A stretch of 57,101 bases of DNA from Paracoccaceae bacterium. Lineage in GTDB: Bacteria; Pseudomonadota; Alphaproteobacteria; Rhodobacterales; Rhodobacteraceae. The notes below the pieces were generated by a model. The model searched no databases. It was not told the DNA's origin and saw nothing but the letters and a program-made list of their open reading frames with translations. Location of the stretch: contig PWZT01000097.1 of assembly GCA_003567315.1 (NCBI GenBank), forward strand, positions 1-57,101. Direction: 5' to 3'. Of the stretch, positions 43,932 to 53,328 are shown in pieces (position 1 is the first letter of the stretch; the number at the start of each line of letters is the position of its first letter). The translations under genes and the position numbers were made by a program.

Positions 43932-46655
43932 GTGAGCGACAACCCCCAACCCCCTGAAAACATGGATGAAAACCCGCCCTCTGGACCGGGTGGATCATTC
44001 GTTTCGATCACGCAGGAAATGCGCGCCTCCTATCTCGATTACGCCATGAGCGTGATCGTGAGCCGCGCCATTCCCGATCTGCGCGATGGCCTGAAACCTG
44101 TGCATCGGCGTATTCTTTATGCAATGCATGAGGCGGGCAACACTCATGACAAGCCCTATCGCAAATCCGCCCGCGCGGTCGGCGATGTGATGGGCAAGTA
44201 TCATCCGCATGGTGACAGTGCCATCTATGACGCGCTCGTGCGCATGGCGCAGCCTTTCTCCATGTCGCTGAAGCTATTGGACGGGCAGGGCAATTTCGGT
44301 TCGATGGATGGCGATAATGCCGCCGCCATGCGCTATACCGAAGTGCGCATGGACAAGGCTGCCGCCGCCCTGCTTGCGGATATCGACAAGGACACGGTCG
44401 ATTTTCAGGACAATTACGACGGGCGCGACAAGGAGCCCACAGTCCTGCCTGCGCGATTCCCCAACATGCTGGTCAATGGCGCGGGCGGGATCGCGGTGGG
44501 CATGGCGACCAATATCCCGCCGCATAATCTGGGTGAGGTGATCGATGCCACGCTGGCGCTGATCGAGACCCCCGATCTGACCAGCGCTGATCTGATGGAA
44601 TATGTGCCCGCGCCCGATTTTCCGACCGGCGGGCTGATCCTGGGGCGCTCCGGCGCGCGCAAGGCCTATCTCGAGGGGCGCGGCTCGGTCATCATCCGCG
44701 CGAAAACCCATATCGAGGAGACCCGCAAGGACCGCTTCGCCATCATCGTGGATGAAATCCCCTATCAGGTGAACAAATCCACGATGGTCGAGAAGATCGC
44801 CGATGCAGTGCGCGAGAAGAAGATCGAAGGCATTGCCTCGGTCGCGGATGAATCCGACCGCGTGGGCGTGCGCGTGGTGGTGGAGTTGAAGCGCGACGCG
44901 ACGCCGGATGTGGTGCTCAACCAGCTTTTCCGCTTCACACCCATGCAGACCTCCTTTGGCTGCAACATGCTCGCACTGAATGGCGGGCGGCCGGAGCAGC
45001 TTGGCTTGCGCGATTTCCTGACGGCCTTCATCGGCTTCCGCGAGGAAGTGGTCACGCGGCGCACGGCGTTCGAGTTGAACAAGGCGCGCGAGCGGTCACA
45101 TGTGCTCTGCGGGCTCGCGGTCGCGGTGTCGAATGTCGATGAAGTCGTGGCCACGATCCGCGCCTCGGCCGACCCGGCGGAAGCGCGCGAGAAGCTGATG
45201 ACGCGGCGCTGGCCTGCGGAGGACATCGCCGATTACATCCGGCTGATCGACGATCCCAGCCACACGATGAATGAGGACGGCACCTATAACCTCTCGGAAG
45301 TGCAGGCGCGCGCGATCCTCGATCTGCGGCTCCAGCGCCTGACCGCAATGGGGGTGAAGGAAGTCACCGACGAACTGGAAACGCTGGCGGCCAAGATCAA
45401 GGATTACCTCGATATTCTGCGCTCGCGCGCGCGGGTGATGGAGATCATCTCGACCGAGCTTTCCGAGGTGCGCGACCAGTTCGCGGTGCCGCGCCGGACC
45501 GAGATCGTCGATTGGTCGGGCGATATGGAGGATGAAGACCTCATCGAGCGCGAGGATATGGTCGTCACGATTACCTCGGGCGGCTATATCAAGCGCACGC
45601 CGCTCGCCGATTTCCGCGCCCAGCGGCGCGGGGGCAAGGGGCTGTCGGGGATGGCGACCAAGGATGATGATGTCGTCACCCAGCTTTTCGTGGCCAACAC
45701 CCATACGCAGCTTCTGTTCTTCACCACGGACGGGATGGCCTACAAGCTCAAGACCTGGCGTCTGCCGCTGGGTGGGCGCAATGCGCGCGGCAAGGCAATG
45801 GTGAATATCCTGCCCATCGCGGCGGGCGTCAGCATCGCCGCGATCATGCCGGTGGAGCGGCCCGAGGAAGAATGGGAGAACCTCCAGATCGTCTTTGCCA
45901 CCTCGGCGGGCGATGTGCGGCGCAACGCGCTCTCGGATTTCGTGAATGTGAAATCCAACGGCAAGATCGCGATGAAGCTGCCTGACGGGGTGAGCCTGGT
46001 GAATGCGCGGATCTGCGATGAGGAGGACGATGTGATGCTCGTGACCGCCTCCGGCCGCGCGATCCGTTTCCGCACCACGGATGTGCGCGTCTTCAAGGGG
46101 CGCGATTCGACCGGCGTGCGCGGGGTGCGGTTGGGCGATGGCGATCGCGTGGTCTCGATGGCCGTGATCCGGCATTTCGAGGCAAGCCCCGAGGAACGCG
46201 CGACCTATCTCAAGATGCGCCGCGCCATGGCCGGGGTGAGCGAGGATGATGGCGAAGATGAGGAAGAGGCCGCTGAGGGCGCGCTCTCGCCCGAGCGTTA
46301 TGCGGAGCTGTCCGCTGCCGAAGATCTGATCCTGACGATCACCGAGGCGGGCACTGGCAAGCTGTCGTCGAGCCACAACTACCCGGTGCGCGGGCGCGGC
46401 GGGCAGGGCGTGGCCGCGATGGACCGGGCCATGCGCGGCGGGGCGCTGGTGGCGTGTTTCCCGGTCGAGATGTCCGATCAGATCATGCTGGCGACCTCGC
46501 GCGGGCAATCCATCCGCGTGCCGGTGGAGGGGATCTCCTTCCGTTCGCGCTCGGCCGGGGGGGTGCGCGTGTTCAACACCTCCAATGGCGAAAAGGTCGT
46601 ATCGGTCGCGCGGGTGGCTGAAACGGGTGAGGAAGAGGGCGAGGGCGACGCGTGA
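43932..46655 (+). CDS. gyrA: DNA gyrase subunit A
   Basis: GyrA cuts and rejoins DNA for ATP-dependent negative supercoiling. The 907-residue product has the quinolone-binding region [10 protein letters not shown] at 91-100 with the sensitive-type S96 and D100 (E. coli 83 and 87), the catalytic Y135 in [10 protein letters not shown] and the GyrA-box QRRGGKG near 560, which marks gyrase rather than topoisomerase IV. The C-terminal beta-pinwheel follows, with an acidic insert ([12 protein letters not shown]) near 780 and an acidic tail. The start is GTG with an AGAGGA 6 bases upstream. gyrB is 8.7 kb away on the other strand. Confidence 0.98.
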   Translation: MSDNPQPPENMDENPPSGPGGSFVSITQEMRASYLDYAMSVIVSRAIPDLRDGLKPVHRRILYAMHEAGNTHDKPYRKSARAVGDVMGKYHPHGDSAIYDALVRMAQPFSMSLKLLDGQGNFGSMDGDNAAAMRYTEVRMDKAAAALLADIDKDTVDFQDNYDGRDKEPTVLPARFPNMLVNGAGGIAVGMATNIPPHNLGEVIDATLALIETPDLTSADLMEYVPAPDFPTGGLILGRSGARKAYLEGRGSVIIRAKTHIEETRKDRFAIIVDEIPYQVNKSTMVEKIADAVREKKIEGIASVADESDRVGVRVVVELKRDATPDVVLNQLFRFTPMQTSFGCNMLALNGGRPEQLGLRDFLTAFIGFREEVVTRRTAFELNKARERSHVLCGLAVAVSNVDEVVATIRASADPAEAREKLMTRRWPAEDIADYIRLIDDPSHTMNEDGTYNLSEVQARAILDLRLQRLTAMGVKEVTDELETLAAKIKDYLDILRSRARVMEIISTELSEVRDQFAVPRRTEIVDWSGDMEDEDLIEREDMVVTITSGGYIKRTPLADFRAQRRGGKGLSGMATKDDDVVTQLFVANTHTQLLFFTTDGMAYKLKTWRLPLGGRNARGKAMVNILPIAAGVSIAAIMPVERPEEEWENLQIVFATSAGDVRRNALSDFVNVKSNGKIAMKLPDGVSLVNARICDEEDDVMLVTASGRAIRFRTTDVRVFKGRDSTGVRGVRLGDGDRVVSMAVIRHFEASPEERATYLKMRRAMAGVSEDDGEDEEEAAEGALSPERYAELSAAEDLILTITEAGTGKLSSSHNYPVRGRGGQGVAAMDRAMRGGALVACFPVEMSDQIMLATSRGQSIRVPVEGISFRSRSAGGVRVFNTSNGEKVVSVARVAETGEEEGEGDA

Positions 46656-46677
46656 GTTGCGTCGCCGCGTGATACTT

Positions 46678-46702
46678 GCAGCGCCAAGGTTTTCGGCGCT
46701 GC
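46678..46702 (+). terminator. Hairpin downstream of gyrA, weak terminator candidate
   Basis: GCAGCGCC (46678-46685) pairs perfectly with GGCGCTGC (46695-46702) around a 9-base loop, 23 bases past the gyrA stop. There is no T-run after it. It may stabilise the 3' end or pause polymerase. Confidence 0.5.
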
Positions 46703-46762
46703 GATTAACGCTTTGGGAAGGTTTGTCGGCGAGACTGGCCGTCAAACGCTCCCGAGGTGTCC

Positions 46763-47113
46763 ATGACCAGCTATCACTGCATGATCGATCTGAAACCCAA
46801 TGCCAATGCGCTGGCTTTCGCGCATGCGGTCGATCACTGGTTCACCGAGTTGCAGCGCGCGGGCAAGGTCGAGGCATGGAAATTGCAGCGCCGCAAGCTG
46901 CATCTGGCCGGGACAGGGTTCGGGGATTTCCTGCTCAGTGTCGAATTGCGCGATCTGGCGCAGCTTGATCTTGCTTTCGGGCATCTCGGCGCGGCGGGTG
47001 ACGCGGCCAGCCGCGCCTATGAGCAGATGCATGGCATGATCGAGCGTTTCGAGGTCGGGCTGTATCGTGATTTTCCCGATCCGGTGCAGGCGGAGCGGCT
47101 GGCTTTGATCTGA
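46763..47113 (+). CDS. Conserved hypothetical protein, DUF6614-like
   Basis: The 116-residue cytoplasmic protein begins MTSYHCMIDLKPNANALAF and contains KLQRRKLHLAGTGFGDFLLSVELRDL. It has the alpha/beta character of a small ferredoxin-like fold. It resembles the DUF6614 family, as I recall it from Rhodobacteraceae. The name is tentative. A CGAGG lies 5 bases upstream of the ATG. It follows gyrA on the same strand with a hairpin in between. Confidence 0.75.
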   Translation: MTSYHCMIDLKPNANALAFAHAVDHWFTELQRAGKVEAWKLQRRKLHLAGTGFGDFLLSVELRDLAQLDLAFGHLGAAGDAASRAYEQMHGMIERFEVGLYRDFPDPVQAERLALI

Positions 47114-47160
47114 TCACGGCGTACCGCTGATCGGGTCGCAGGCGTGGCCCTTGCGTGGTG

Positions 47161-47237
47161 CAAAAGCGCCCTCGGGCCGCACCCGCCCACCCACCCTTGC
47201 ACGCCCCGAGGGCGCTGCCTGCGCGTGCCGCGCAGGC
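47161..47237 (-). repeat. Dispersed hairpin/G-quadruplex repeat, copy B
   Basis: Stem 1 is GCGCCCTCGGG (47166-47176) with CCCGAGGGCGC (47205-47215) around a 28-base loop. Stem 2 is GCCTGCGCG (47217-47225) with CGCGCAGGC (47229-47237) around TGC. Stem 2 differs in several bases from copies A and C but still pairs perfectly. On the minus strand the loop holds four GGG runs with single-base spacers, and stem 1 runs into TTTT. It lies between the convergent DUF6614-like and ribbon-helix-helix genes, where it could end the latter's transcript. Confidence 0.88.
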
Positions 47238-47291
47238 GGGGCGGCTCCAAAGGGCAGACAAGGCGATGACATTGGGCTCGTGATGCCCGGG

Positions 47292-47516
47292 TCAGGGGCT
47301 TTTCCGGGACAGCGCGTCTTGCAAAACGAAAACCCTGATCGCCGAGGCGAGCCCGATATCGCCGCGCGTTGCGTCGATTTCGGCAGCCAGCTGGTTCAGC
47401 GCCTGGCCACGGACCTCCGCGATGCGGCGAAACTCGCGCCAGAAGGCGTCTTCCAGTGAGACCGATGTGCGGTGACCGCGCAGTGTGAGCGAATGCTTGA
47501 CGGGCCGACCACTCAT
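47292..47516 (-). CDS. Ribbon-helix-helix domain protein (RHH_4)
   Basis: The 74-residue protein is one ribbon-helix-helix domain: the strand GHRTSVSLEDAFWREFRRIA, then helices with GQALNQLAAEIDATRG and IRVFVLQDALS. RHH_4 proteins are predicted DNA binders of alphaproteobacteria, with the -TSVSLE- strand contacting the major groove. Its ATG overlaps the stop of the DUF4169 gene. Target genes are unknown. The pair could regulate itself. Confidence 0.85.
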   Translation of the reverse strand: MSGRPVKHSLTLRGHRTSVSLEDAFWREFRRIAEVRGQALNQLAAEIDATRGDIGLASAIRVFVLQDALSRKSP

Positions 47517-47689
47517 GTCTCGCGCTTATGGGCGTCGAGATGGGCGCGGGCCTTCTCGGTCGCAGCCTTTTGGGCAGCGCGCTCGGCCTTCGTGAGGCCG
47601 TGACTGGCCGCACTCTCCTCGGCCCGAACCCGTTTGGCGGCGCGCGCGGCATGCTTTCGGGCCATGCGCAGATTGATGATCTTGCTCAT
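47513..47689 (-). CDS. DUF4169 family small basic protein
   Basis: A 58-residue frame from ATG 47689 to TGA 47513 begins MSKIINLRMARKHAARAAKR and is rich in Ala, Arg, Lys and Glu throughout (predicted long helix). The INLRxARK start and the size fit DUF4169, which is regularly found just before an RHH_4 gene. Stop and RHH start overlap (ATGA). Its basic character suggests RNA or DNA binding, but nothing is known to me. Confidence 0.8.
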   Translation of the reverse strand: MSKIINLRMARKHAARAAKRVRAEESAASHGLTKAERAAQKAATEKARAHLDAHKRET

Positions 47690-47722
47690 GGATCTGATAT
47701 TACGGTCTGCTTATGCCTGGTT

Positions 47723-48349
47723 TCAAGCCCTTGCGGTCATGGCCGCGTATGCGTGAGCCCTGCCGCGCGTGGCGCGCGCGGGGCGCGCTTCGCCGAGTTG
47801 CGCGCGGATCTGCGCTTCCATCTCGGCACGATCCGCTGACGGGGCGATCTCAAGAAAGCCCACCCCTGCACAACGCAGCGCCTCTCGTTTCACGGCATCG
47901 CGCATGAAGGCTGTCTTGCCCAGATAGTGCCCGCTGCCCTGAACCTCGACCGCAAGCATGGCATCGCCAAAGCCATTGATCACGACCATATCCACGCGCT
48001 TGGAATTGATCGCGGCGAAAGCGTCTTCCCGGATAATCTCGGGGGCGGACGGATCAGAACGTATGATTTCGCCAAGATTGACCTGGACCATGACACGATG
48101 GCCTCGCTTTTCGCGTGCGATCATTGCCTCCAGGATCGAAAAGACCCGATATTCACCCTTGTTCATCAGGGCTGTGCGGTGGAAGTCGATCTTCGAAATC
48201 GCATCGAGCTGCGCTTTCGGGTCGCGCATGTTGCAGCCTCTGAAGCCGTGCCGCTCTGGAAAAACCTTGTCGATCAGCTTGTAGACAATGAAAAACAGGA
48301 TCAGAATTGCCGCTGTCACCGCGAGAATGAAAAAAGAAAGTGATTGCAT
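47723..48349 (-). CDS. DUF2726-type membrane-anchored protein
   Basis: The 208-residue product has an N-terminal membrane span (LSFFILAVTAAILILFFIVYKLI, about 4-26) and a cytoplasmic domain. GEYRVFSILEAMIAREKRGHRVMVQVNLGEII and VDMVVINGFGDAMLAVEVQGSGHY resemble DUF2726, a nuclease-like fold related to restriction endonucleases (D...ExQ-like pattern in AVEVQG). A CGAGG lies 9 bases before the ATG at 48349. The preceding in-frame codons lack homology. Function is unknown. Confidence 0.8.
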   Translation of the reverse strand: MQSLSFFILAVTAAILILFFIVYKLIDKVFPERHGFRGCNMRDPKAQLDAISKIDFHRTALMNKGEYRVFSILEAMIAREKRGHRVMVQVNLGEIIRSDPSAPEIIREDAFAAINSKRVDMVVINGFGDAMLAVEVQGSGHYLGKTAFMRDAVKREALRCAGVGFLEIAPSADRAEMEAQIRAQLGEARPARATRGRAHAYAAMTARA

Positions 48350-48451
48350 GTGCCGTTGCCTCGGTCTTCGGGGGTCCGGCGCAGGCTGGTTCGGAAAAAC
48401 GTCAGAAATTCGACCGGGACAGGGCACGTCCCGGTCGTATCATTCACGCGC

Positions 48452-49846
48452 TCAGTCTTTCGGACCGATCATCTCCTCCGGGCGCACCACGCGGTCGAAG
48501 GTCTCGCCATCGACAAAGCCCAGCTTGATCGCCTCTTCGCGCAAGGTCGTGCCGTTCTTATGCGCGGTCTTCGCGACTTTCGTGGCGTTGTCATAGCCGA
48601 TCGTCGGAGCCAGCGCCGTGACCAGCATCAGCGATTCCTGCATCAGCTTCTCGATGCGTTCGACATTTGCTTCAGTCCCGACCACCATATTATCGGTGAA
48701 GGAAGACGCCGCATCGCCCAGAAGCTGCATGGATTGCAGCACATTGTAGCTCATCATCGGGTTGTAGACGTTCAACTCGAAATGCCCCTGCGAGCCTGCA
48801 AAACCCACCGCTGCGTCATTGCCCATCACATGCGCGCAGACCATGGTCAGCGCCTCGGCCTGCGTGGGGTTCACCTTGCCCGGCATGATCGAGGAGCCCG
48901 GCTCGTTCTCAGGCAGGATCAACTCGCCCAGGCCCGAGCGTGGCCCCGAGCCCAGTAGCCGCATGTCATTGGCGATCTTGAAGAGCGAACCCGCCACGGT
49001 CTTCAGCGCGCCCGAGAACATCACCATCGCATCATGCGCGGCCAGCGCCTCGAACTTGTTGGGGGCGGTGCGGAAGGGAAGCCCTGTGATTTCAGCGATA
49101 TGCGCCGCGACCTTCACGTCCCAGCCCTTGCGCGTGTTCAGCCCGGTGCCGACCGCGGTGCCGCCCTGCGCCAGCTCATAGATATGCGGCAGACACATCT
49201 CCACGCGCGCAATCCCCATCTTCACCTGATGCGCATAGCCGCCGAATTCCTGTCCCAGCGTCAGCGGGGTAGCATCCTGTGTATGGGTGCGCCCGATCTT
49301 GATGATATCCTTGAACTCTTCCGATTTCGCCGCCAGCGCGTCATGCAGTTTGTGCAAGCCCGGCAGCAGCACGTCGCGCGCCAGCATACCGATGGCAACA
49401 TGCATCGCGGTGGGAAAGGTGTCGTTGGAGGACTGGCCCATATTGCAATGGTCATTCGGATGGACCGGGTCTTTCGAGCCCATCTGACCGCCCATTATCT
49501 CGATGGCGCGGTTGGAGATCACCTCATTGGCATTCATGTTCGATTGCGTGCCCGACCCGGTCTGCCAGACGACCAGCGGGAAATTGTCGTCGAACTTGCC
49601 TTCGAACACTTCGCTTGCGGCCTGCACCATCGCGCGGCCGCGTGTTTCGTCGAGGCTGCCCTGCTCCATATTCACCAGCGCACAGGCCCATTTGATCGCG
49701 CCGAGCGCGCGGATGATCGGCACAGGCTGACGCTCCCAGCCAATCGGAAAATTCCGGATCGAGCGCTGGGTTTGCGCGCCCCAGTATTTGTCGGCGGGAA
49801 CGTCGAGCGGGCCGAAGCTGTCGGTCTCGGTGCGGGTGGCAGTCAT
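48452..49846 (-). CDS. fumC: Class II fumarate hydratase
   Basis: FumC interconverts fumarate and malate in the TCA cycle without an iron-sulfur cluster. The 464-residue product is full length. It has [14 protein letters not shown] near residue 98, [21 protein letters not shown] near 128 and the family signature [13 protein letters not shown] near 319. An AAGGAG lies 8 bases before the ATG at 49846. It is not linked to other TCA genes here. Confidence 0.97.
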   Translation of the reverse strand: MTATRTETDSFGPLDVPADKYWGAQTQRSIRNFPIGWERQPVPIIRALGAIKWACALVNMEQGSLDETRGRAMVQAASEVFEGKFDDNFPLVVWQTGSGTQSNMNANEVISNRAIEIMGGQMGSKDPVHPNDHCNMGQSSNDTFPTAMHVAIGMLARDVLLPGLHKLHDALAAKSEEFKDIIKIGRTHTQDATPLTLGQEFGGYAHQVKMGIARVEMCLPHIYELAQGGTAVGTGLNTRKGWDVKVAAHIAEITGLPFRTAPNKFEALAAHDAMVMFSGALKTVAGSLFKIANDMRLLGSGPRSGLGELILPENEPGSSIMPGKVNPTQAEALTMVCAHVMGNDAAVGFAGSQGHFELNVYNPMMSYNVLQSMQLLGDAASSFTDNMVVGTEANVERIEKLMQESLMLVTALAPTIGYDNATKVAKTAHKNGTTLREEAIKLGFVDGETFDRVVRPEEMIGPKD

Positions 49847-49934
49847 GCGCAGGGCTCCTTGCAGCGATGATTTGTCGCTGTCCTTAGCCCGCTGCCGCGA
49901 TAAAATCAATCAGTATGCGATTGCATACCAGCGC

Positions 49935-50393
49935 CTATTTGCGGAAACGGTCAAGGCTTACCACCTCGCCGCTTTTCTCCTCGGGCTTGGCGTCTTCTTC
50001 CATCGGCGCTTCCTCGTCCTCGTCTTCATCGATTTCTTCATGATGCAGCTCGAAGCGCAGGCCGAACTCGACCGACGGATCCACAAAGGTCGAGATGGAG
50101 TCGAACGGGATATAGAGCGGCTCCGGCGAATTGCCGAAATTCAGCGTGATCGCGAAACCATTGTCATCCACGATCAGATTGTCGAACCAGTGCTGCACGA
50201 CCAGCGTGATCTCTTCGGGATAGCGATCGCGCAGCCAGTCGGCCATCTGCATCTCGGGATGGGTCGTGTCGATCGTGATGAAGAAATGATGCTCGCCCGG
50301 CAGCCCGTCTTGCGCAACAGCTTCCATGACCCTGCGGATAAGCCCCCGCATGGCGTCATGCATCAGATTGCCATAGTCAATGCCGCTACTCAT
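49935..50393 (-). CDS. sspB: ClpXP adaptor protein SspB (alphaproteobacterial type)
   Basis: SspB tethers tagged substrates to ClpX. The 152-residue product has the dimeric substrate-binding domain (ITIDTTHPEMQMADWLRDRYPEEITLVVQHWFDNL), an acidic flexible linker (about 118-142) and a short C-terminal VVSLDRFRK tail that should dock on the ClpX zinc domain. A GAGGGG lies close to the ATG at 50393. A 12-base longer start upstream is possible. clpX and clpP are 18 kb away in the same window. Confidence 0.92.
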   Translation of the reverse strand: MSSGIDYGNLMHDAMRGLIRRVMEAVAQDGLPGEHHFFITIDTTHPEMQMADWLRDRYPEEITLVVQHWFDNLIVDDNGFAITLNFGNSPEPLYIPFDSISTFVDPSVEFGLRFELHHEEIDEDEDEEAPMEEDAKPEEKSGEVVSLDRFRK

Positions 50394-50648
50394 CAGCCCC
50401 CTCATTCGTCGGATTAAGCATAAGGCTTTCAAAGCCGAATGAAAGCCCTGTCATGGTCAGGCGCTGGAAAAAACCCGTGCGCTGCCGAATGCTCAAGGAT
50501 TGGTCAATTTGGTTAACGGCCCACAGGGTCTGGCCCGCGTTCCTTTATCAGCCCTTTCCGTAGCGTCCCTGCGCAGGGCTTTCAGCTTCCGGCTTATTCT
50601 TGCCCGATTTTCAGGCTATGATGCAATAAAACAAGAGCAGGCATTCCG

Positions 50649-51896
50649 ATGCGCATGGAACAGGTGACAACACCCGCGCAAGCAAAACCGCCCGGTCAGA
50701 CCGTCCGGCGGCGGCATGTCTACTACATTCCGGGCTATGATCCGTTTCCCCCGCGCCGTTACCGCGAACTCTACCGCTGCGAATCGACCGATCAGGCGAA
50801 GATCTCCGGCTACAGGATCAGCCAGCGCCCGCGCAAAGGCGATGGCCCCTATGGCTGGCATGTGCGCAGCGAGGTCGAGGGGATGACGACCGACGCCGAG
50901 ATCACCATCCTGGAGTGGTCCGACATCGTGAAGGATTCGATGCAGGCCGGGATCGCCGCGACCTATCTGCTGCTTGCGAAAACCGCGTGGATCTATCTCT
51001 CGACCGGGGTGCTGTTTCGACTCTTTCGCCTGCGCGTCGGTCCGGGGATCGCGGCGATGTACCCGGTCGTGATGCTGCTCGGCCAATTGGCCATCGCGCT
51101 GCTCGCGGCCGGGGGTGTGGGCTGGGGGCTGTCCTTGCTCATGCCTATTTGGCTGGCTTATCTCTTGGGGCTCGCGGTCGTCCCGCCCATTCTGCACGGC
51201 TTTCGCAAGATCGACGGGCGGTTTTTCGTGCATTATCTGCTTCTGGATTTCGCCTTCACGGCCAAGCACAAGGGCCGCAACCCGCCCGAACTGGAAGCGC
51301 GACTCGATGAGTTTGCCGCGCGCATCGGGGCGGCGCTGGAGGATCCGACCCTCGACGAGGTGCTGGTCGTGGGCCATTCCTCGGGCGTACATCTTTCTGT
51401 CTCGGTACTGGCGCGGGTGATCCGCGCCGGGGCCGCGACGGGCCATCCCAGGCTGGGCTTCCTCTCGCTTGGCCATGCCGTGCCGATGCAATCCTACTTG
51501 CCGCAAGCACAGGCGCTGCGCGCGGATCTGCGCTATCTGTCCACGCGTGACGAGCTTTTCTGGCTCGATGTCACGGCGCCGGGCGATGGCTGCTCCTATG
51601 CGCTCTGCGACCCTGTCTCTTCCTCGGGCGCGGCTCCGAAAGAGGGGAAACGCTGGCCCGTCGTGATTTCGGCGGCCTTCACCCAGAGCCTCACGCCCGA
51701 GACCTATCGCAAATACAAGCGGCGCTATTTCCGGCTGCATTTCCAGTATCTCTGCGCTTTCGATGCCCCGCGCGACTATGATTACTTCCTGATCACCGCA
51801 GGCCCGCTGGCGCTCGCGGATCGATATGGCGCGCGCAAATCCTCGGCTTCGGTCAGCCATGCCTGTTATCTGCCAGCCGATCAGCGCCTGCCATGA
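50649..51896 (+). CDS. Membrane-associated alpha/beta-hydrolase-like protein of unknown function
   Basis: The 415-residue product has an oxyanion-type YYIPGYDP near residue 25, two to three membrane segments at about 133-183 and a nucleophile elbow GHSSG at 242-246, so S244 may be catalytic. Later LSLGHAVPM and STRDELFWLDV could carry the acid. It looks like an alpha/beta-hydrolase whose fold is interrupted by a membrane-embedded insert. Its stop overlaps the P450 start (ATGA), so the two are translationally coupled. A lipid, ester or lactone substrate is plausible but unproven. No close family is recognised. Confidence 0.75.
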   Translation: MRMEQVTTPAQAKPPGQTVRRRHVYYIPGYDPFPPRRYRELYRCESTDQAKISGYRISQRPRKGDGPYGWHVRSEVEGMTTDAEITILEWSDIVKDSMQAGIAATYLLLAKTAWIYLSTGVLFRLFRLRVGPGIAAMYPVVMLLGQLAIALLAAGGVGWGLSLLMPIWLAYLLGLAVVPPILHGFRKIDGRFFVHYLLLDFAFTAKHKGRNPPELEARLDEFAARIGAALEDPTLDEVLVVGHSSGVHLSVSVLARVIRAGAATGHPRLGFLSLGHAVPMQSYLPQAQALRADLRYLSTRDELFWLDVTAPGDGCSYALCDPVSSSGAAPKEGKRWPVVISAAFTQSLTPETYRKYKRRYFRLHFQYLCAFDAPRDYDYFLITAGPLALADRYGARKSSASVSHACYLPADQRLP

Positions 51897-53269
51897 CCCG
51901 CCCGCCCATGCCCGCGCACCGCTCTGACCGGGTGTCGCTCTGGAAGCACCTGGCGATGTTTCGCGACGATATTCTCGCGACCCAGCCTGCGCGGCTCTAC
52001 CGCGCCAAGATGGCAGAGGTGAAGCTGCCCTTCCTGCATTCGGTGATGGTCAACACGCCGGAACTGGTGCGGCTGGTGTTGCAGGAACGCCCGCAGGATT
52101 TCCCCAAATCCGACCGCGTGCGCGAAGGCTTGCGGCTGCTGCTGGGCAATTCGGTCTTCGTCACGAACGGCGCGATATGGGAGCGCCAGCGCCGCATGAT
52201 CGACCCGGCTTTCGAGGGCGGGCGGCTGCGCGACACTTTCCCCGCCATGTGGGACGCGGCCCAGGCGACAGCGGCGCGGCTGCAGCAAGGGCAGGTGGAG
52301 ATCGAGGCCGAGATGAGCCATGCCGCCGCCGATGTGATCTTCCGCACGCTGTTTTCCGTGCCCATCGAGGATGACACCGCCGCGCAGGTCTACCAGAGTT
52401 TCCGCGCGCATCAGCGCTCCGCCCCGATCCTCAACCCCGCCGCGCTTGTGCGGCTCCCGCGCTGGATGCCGCGCCTCTTCGCGCGCGAAACCCGCGCCAC
52501 GGCTGCGCGCATCCGCACGCTGATCACGAAGATGACTGCGGCGCGCATGGCGGCGATTGAGGCCGGCACGGCCCCTGACGATCTGGCAACAAAGATCATG
52601 ACTACGCGCGACCCGGTCACGGGCGATAGCTTCGACACCGAGGAAATGGTCGATCAGGTCGCGATCTTCTTTCTGGCAGGGCATGAGACCAGCGCCTCCG
52701 CGCTCGCCTGGACGCTGTATCTGATTGCCACGCATCCCGACTGGCAGGCACAACTCGCGACCGAGGCCGAGGCGCTGCGCCCGCATGTCGAGACTGGCAC
52801 AGCGCCTGATTTCGGGCTCCTGAAGCGCTTCCCCCTGATCCGCGACACTTTCCGCGAGGCGCTGCGGCTTTATCCGCCGGTGCCGATGCTGGTGCGCGAA
52901 ACGGCAAGGCGCGAGATCTTCCGCAAGCGCAGGCTGGAAGTGGGCGCGCAGGTCATCGTCTCGCCCTGGCATATGGGGCGGCATGAAGCGATATGGCCCG
53001 ACCCGCATGAGTTCCGCCCCGCGCGCTGGCAGGAGCCTGCCACGCGCACCCATGCCCGCGACGGGTATCTGCCGTTTTCAGCGGGTCCGCGTGTCTGCAC
53101 GGGTGCAGGCTTTGCGATGGCGGAGGCCGTGCTGATCCTCGCGCGGTTGCTGCATGACTGGGAGTTTTGGGCGATCCCCGGCAAGGTGCCTGAGCCGATT
53201 GCGCATATGACCGTACGCGCGCGCGAAGGTATCTGGCTGGAGCTGCGCCCGCGCGCTGCGACAGCGTGA
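51893..53269 (+). CDS. Cytochrome P450
   Basis: The 458-residue protein is a soluble bacterial P450. It has the I-helix oxygen-binding motif FFLAGHETSAS near residue 260, the ExxR motif in REALRLYPP near 323 and the haem-ligand loop PFSAGPRVCTGAGF near 392. The phenylalanine of the usual FxxGxRxCxG loop is present. There is no membrane anchor, so it needs ferredoxin/reductase partners, which are not adjacent. Its start overlaps the hydrolase stop. The arrangement with a membrane hydrolase suggests metabolism of a hydrophobic substrate. Confidence 0.93.
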   Translation: MTRPPMPAHRSDRVSLWKHLAMFRDDILATQPARLYRAKMAEVKLPFLHSVMVNTPELVRLVLQERPQDFPKSDRVREGLRLLLGNSVFVTNGAIWERQRRMIDPAFEGGRLRDTFPAMWDAAQATAARLQQGQVEIEAEMSHAAADVIFRTLFSVPIEDDTAAQVYQSFRAHQRSAPILNPAALVRLPRWMPRLFARETRATAARIRTLITKMTAARMAAIEAGTAPDDLATKIMTTRDPVTGDSFDTEEMVDQVAIFFLAGHETSASALAWTLYLIATHPDWQAQLATEAEALRPHVETGTAPDFGLLKRFPLIRDTFREALRLYPPVPMLVRETARREIFRKRRLEVGAQVIVSPWHMGRHEAIWPDPHEFRPARWQEPATRTHARDGYLPFSAGPRVCTGAGFAMAEAVLILARLLHDWEFWAIPGKVPEPIAHMTVRAREGIWLELRPRAATA

Positions 53270-53328
53270 TCCGAAGGGTTTTCATGCGGGCGGATGATTT
53301 CCGCAACGGCACGCTTTGCGTTTGCGAG

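Noticed and set aside
45096..46745. 549-codon open frame antisense to gyrA
   Set aside because: gyrA is unambiguous here, and the antisense product has no recognisable fold.
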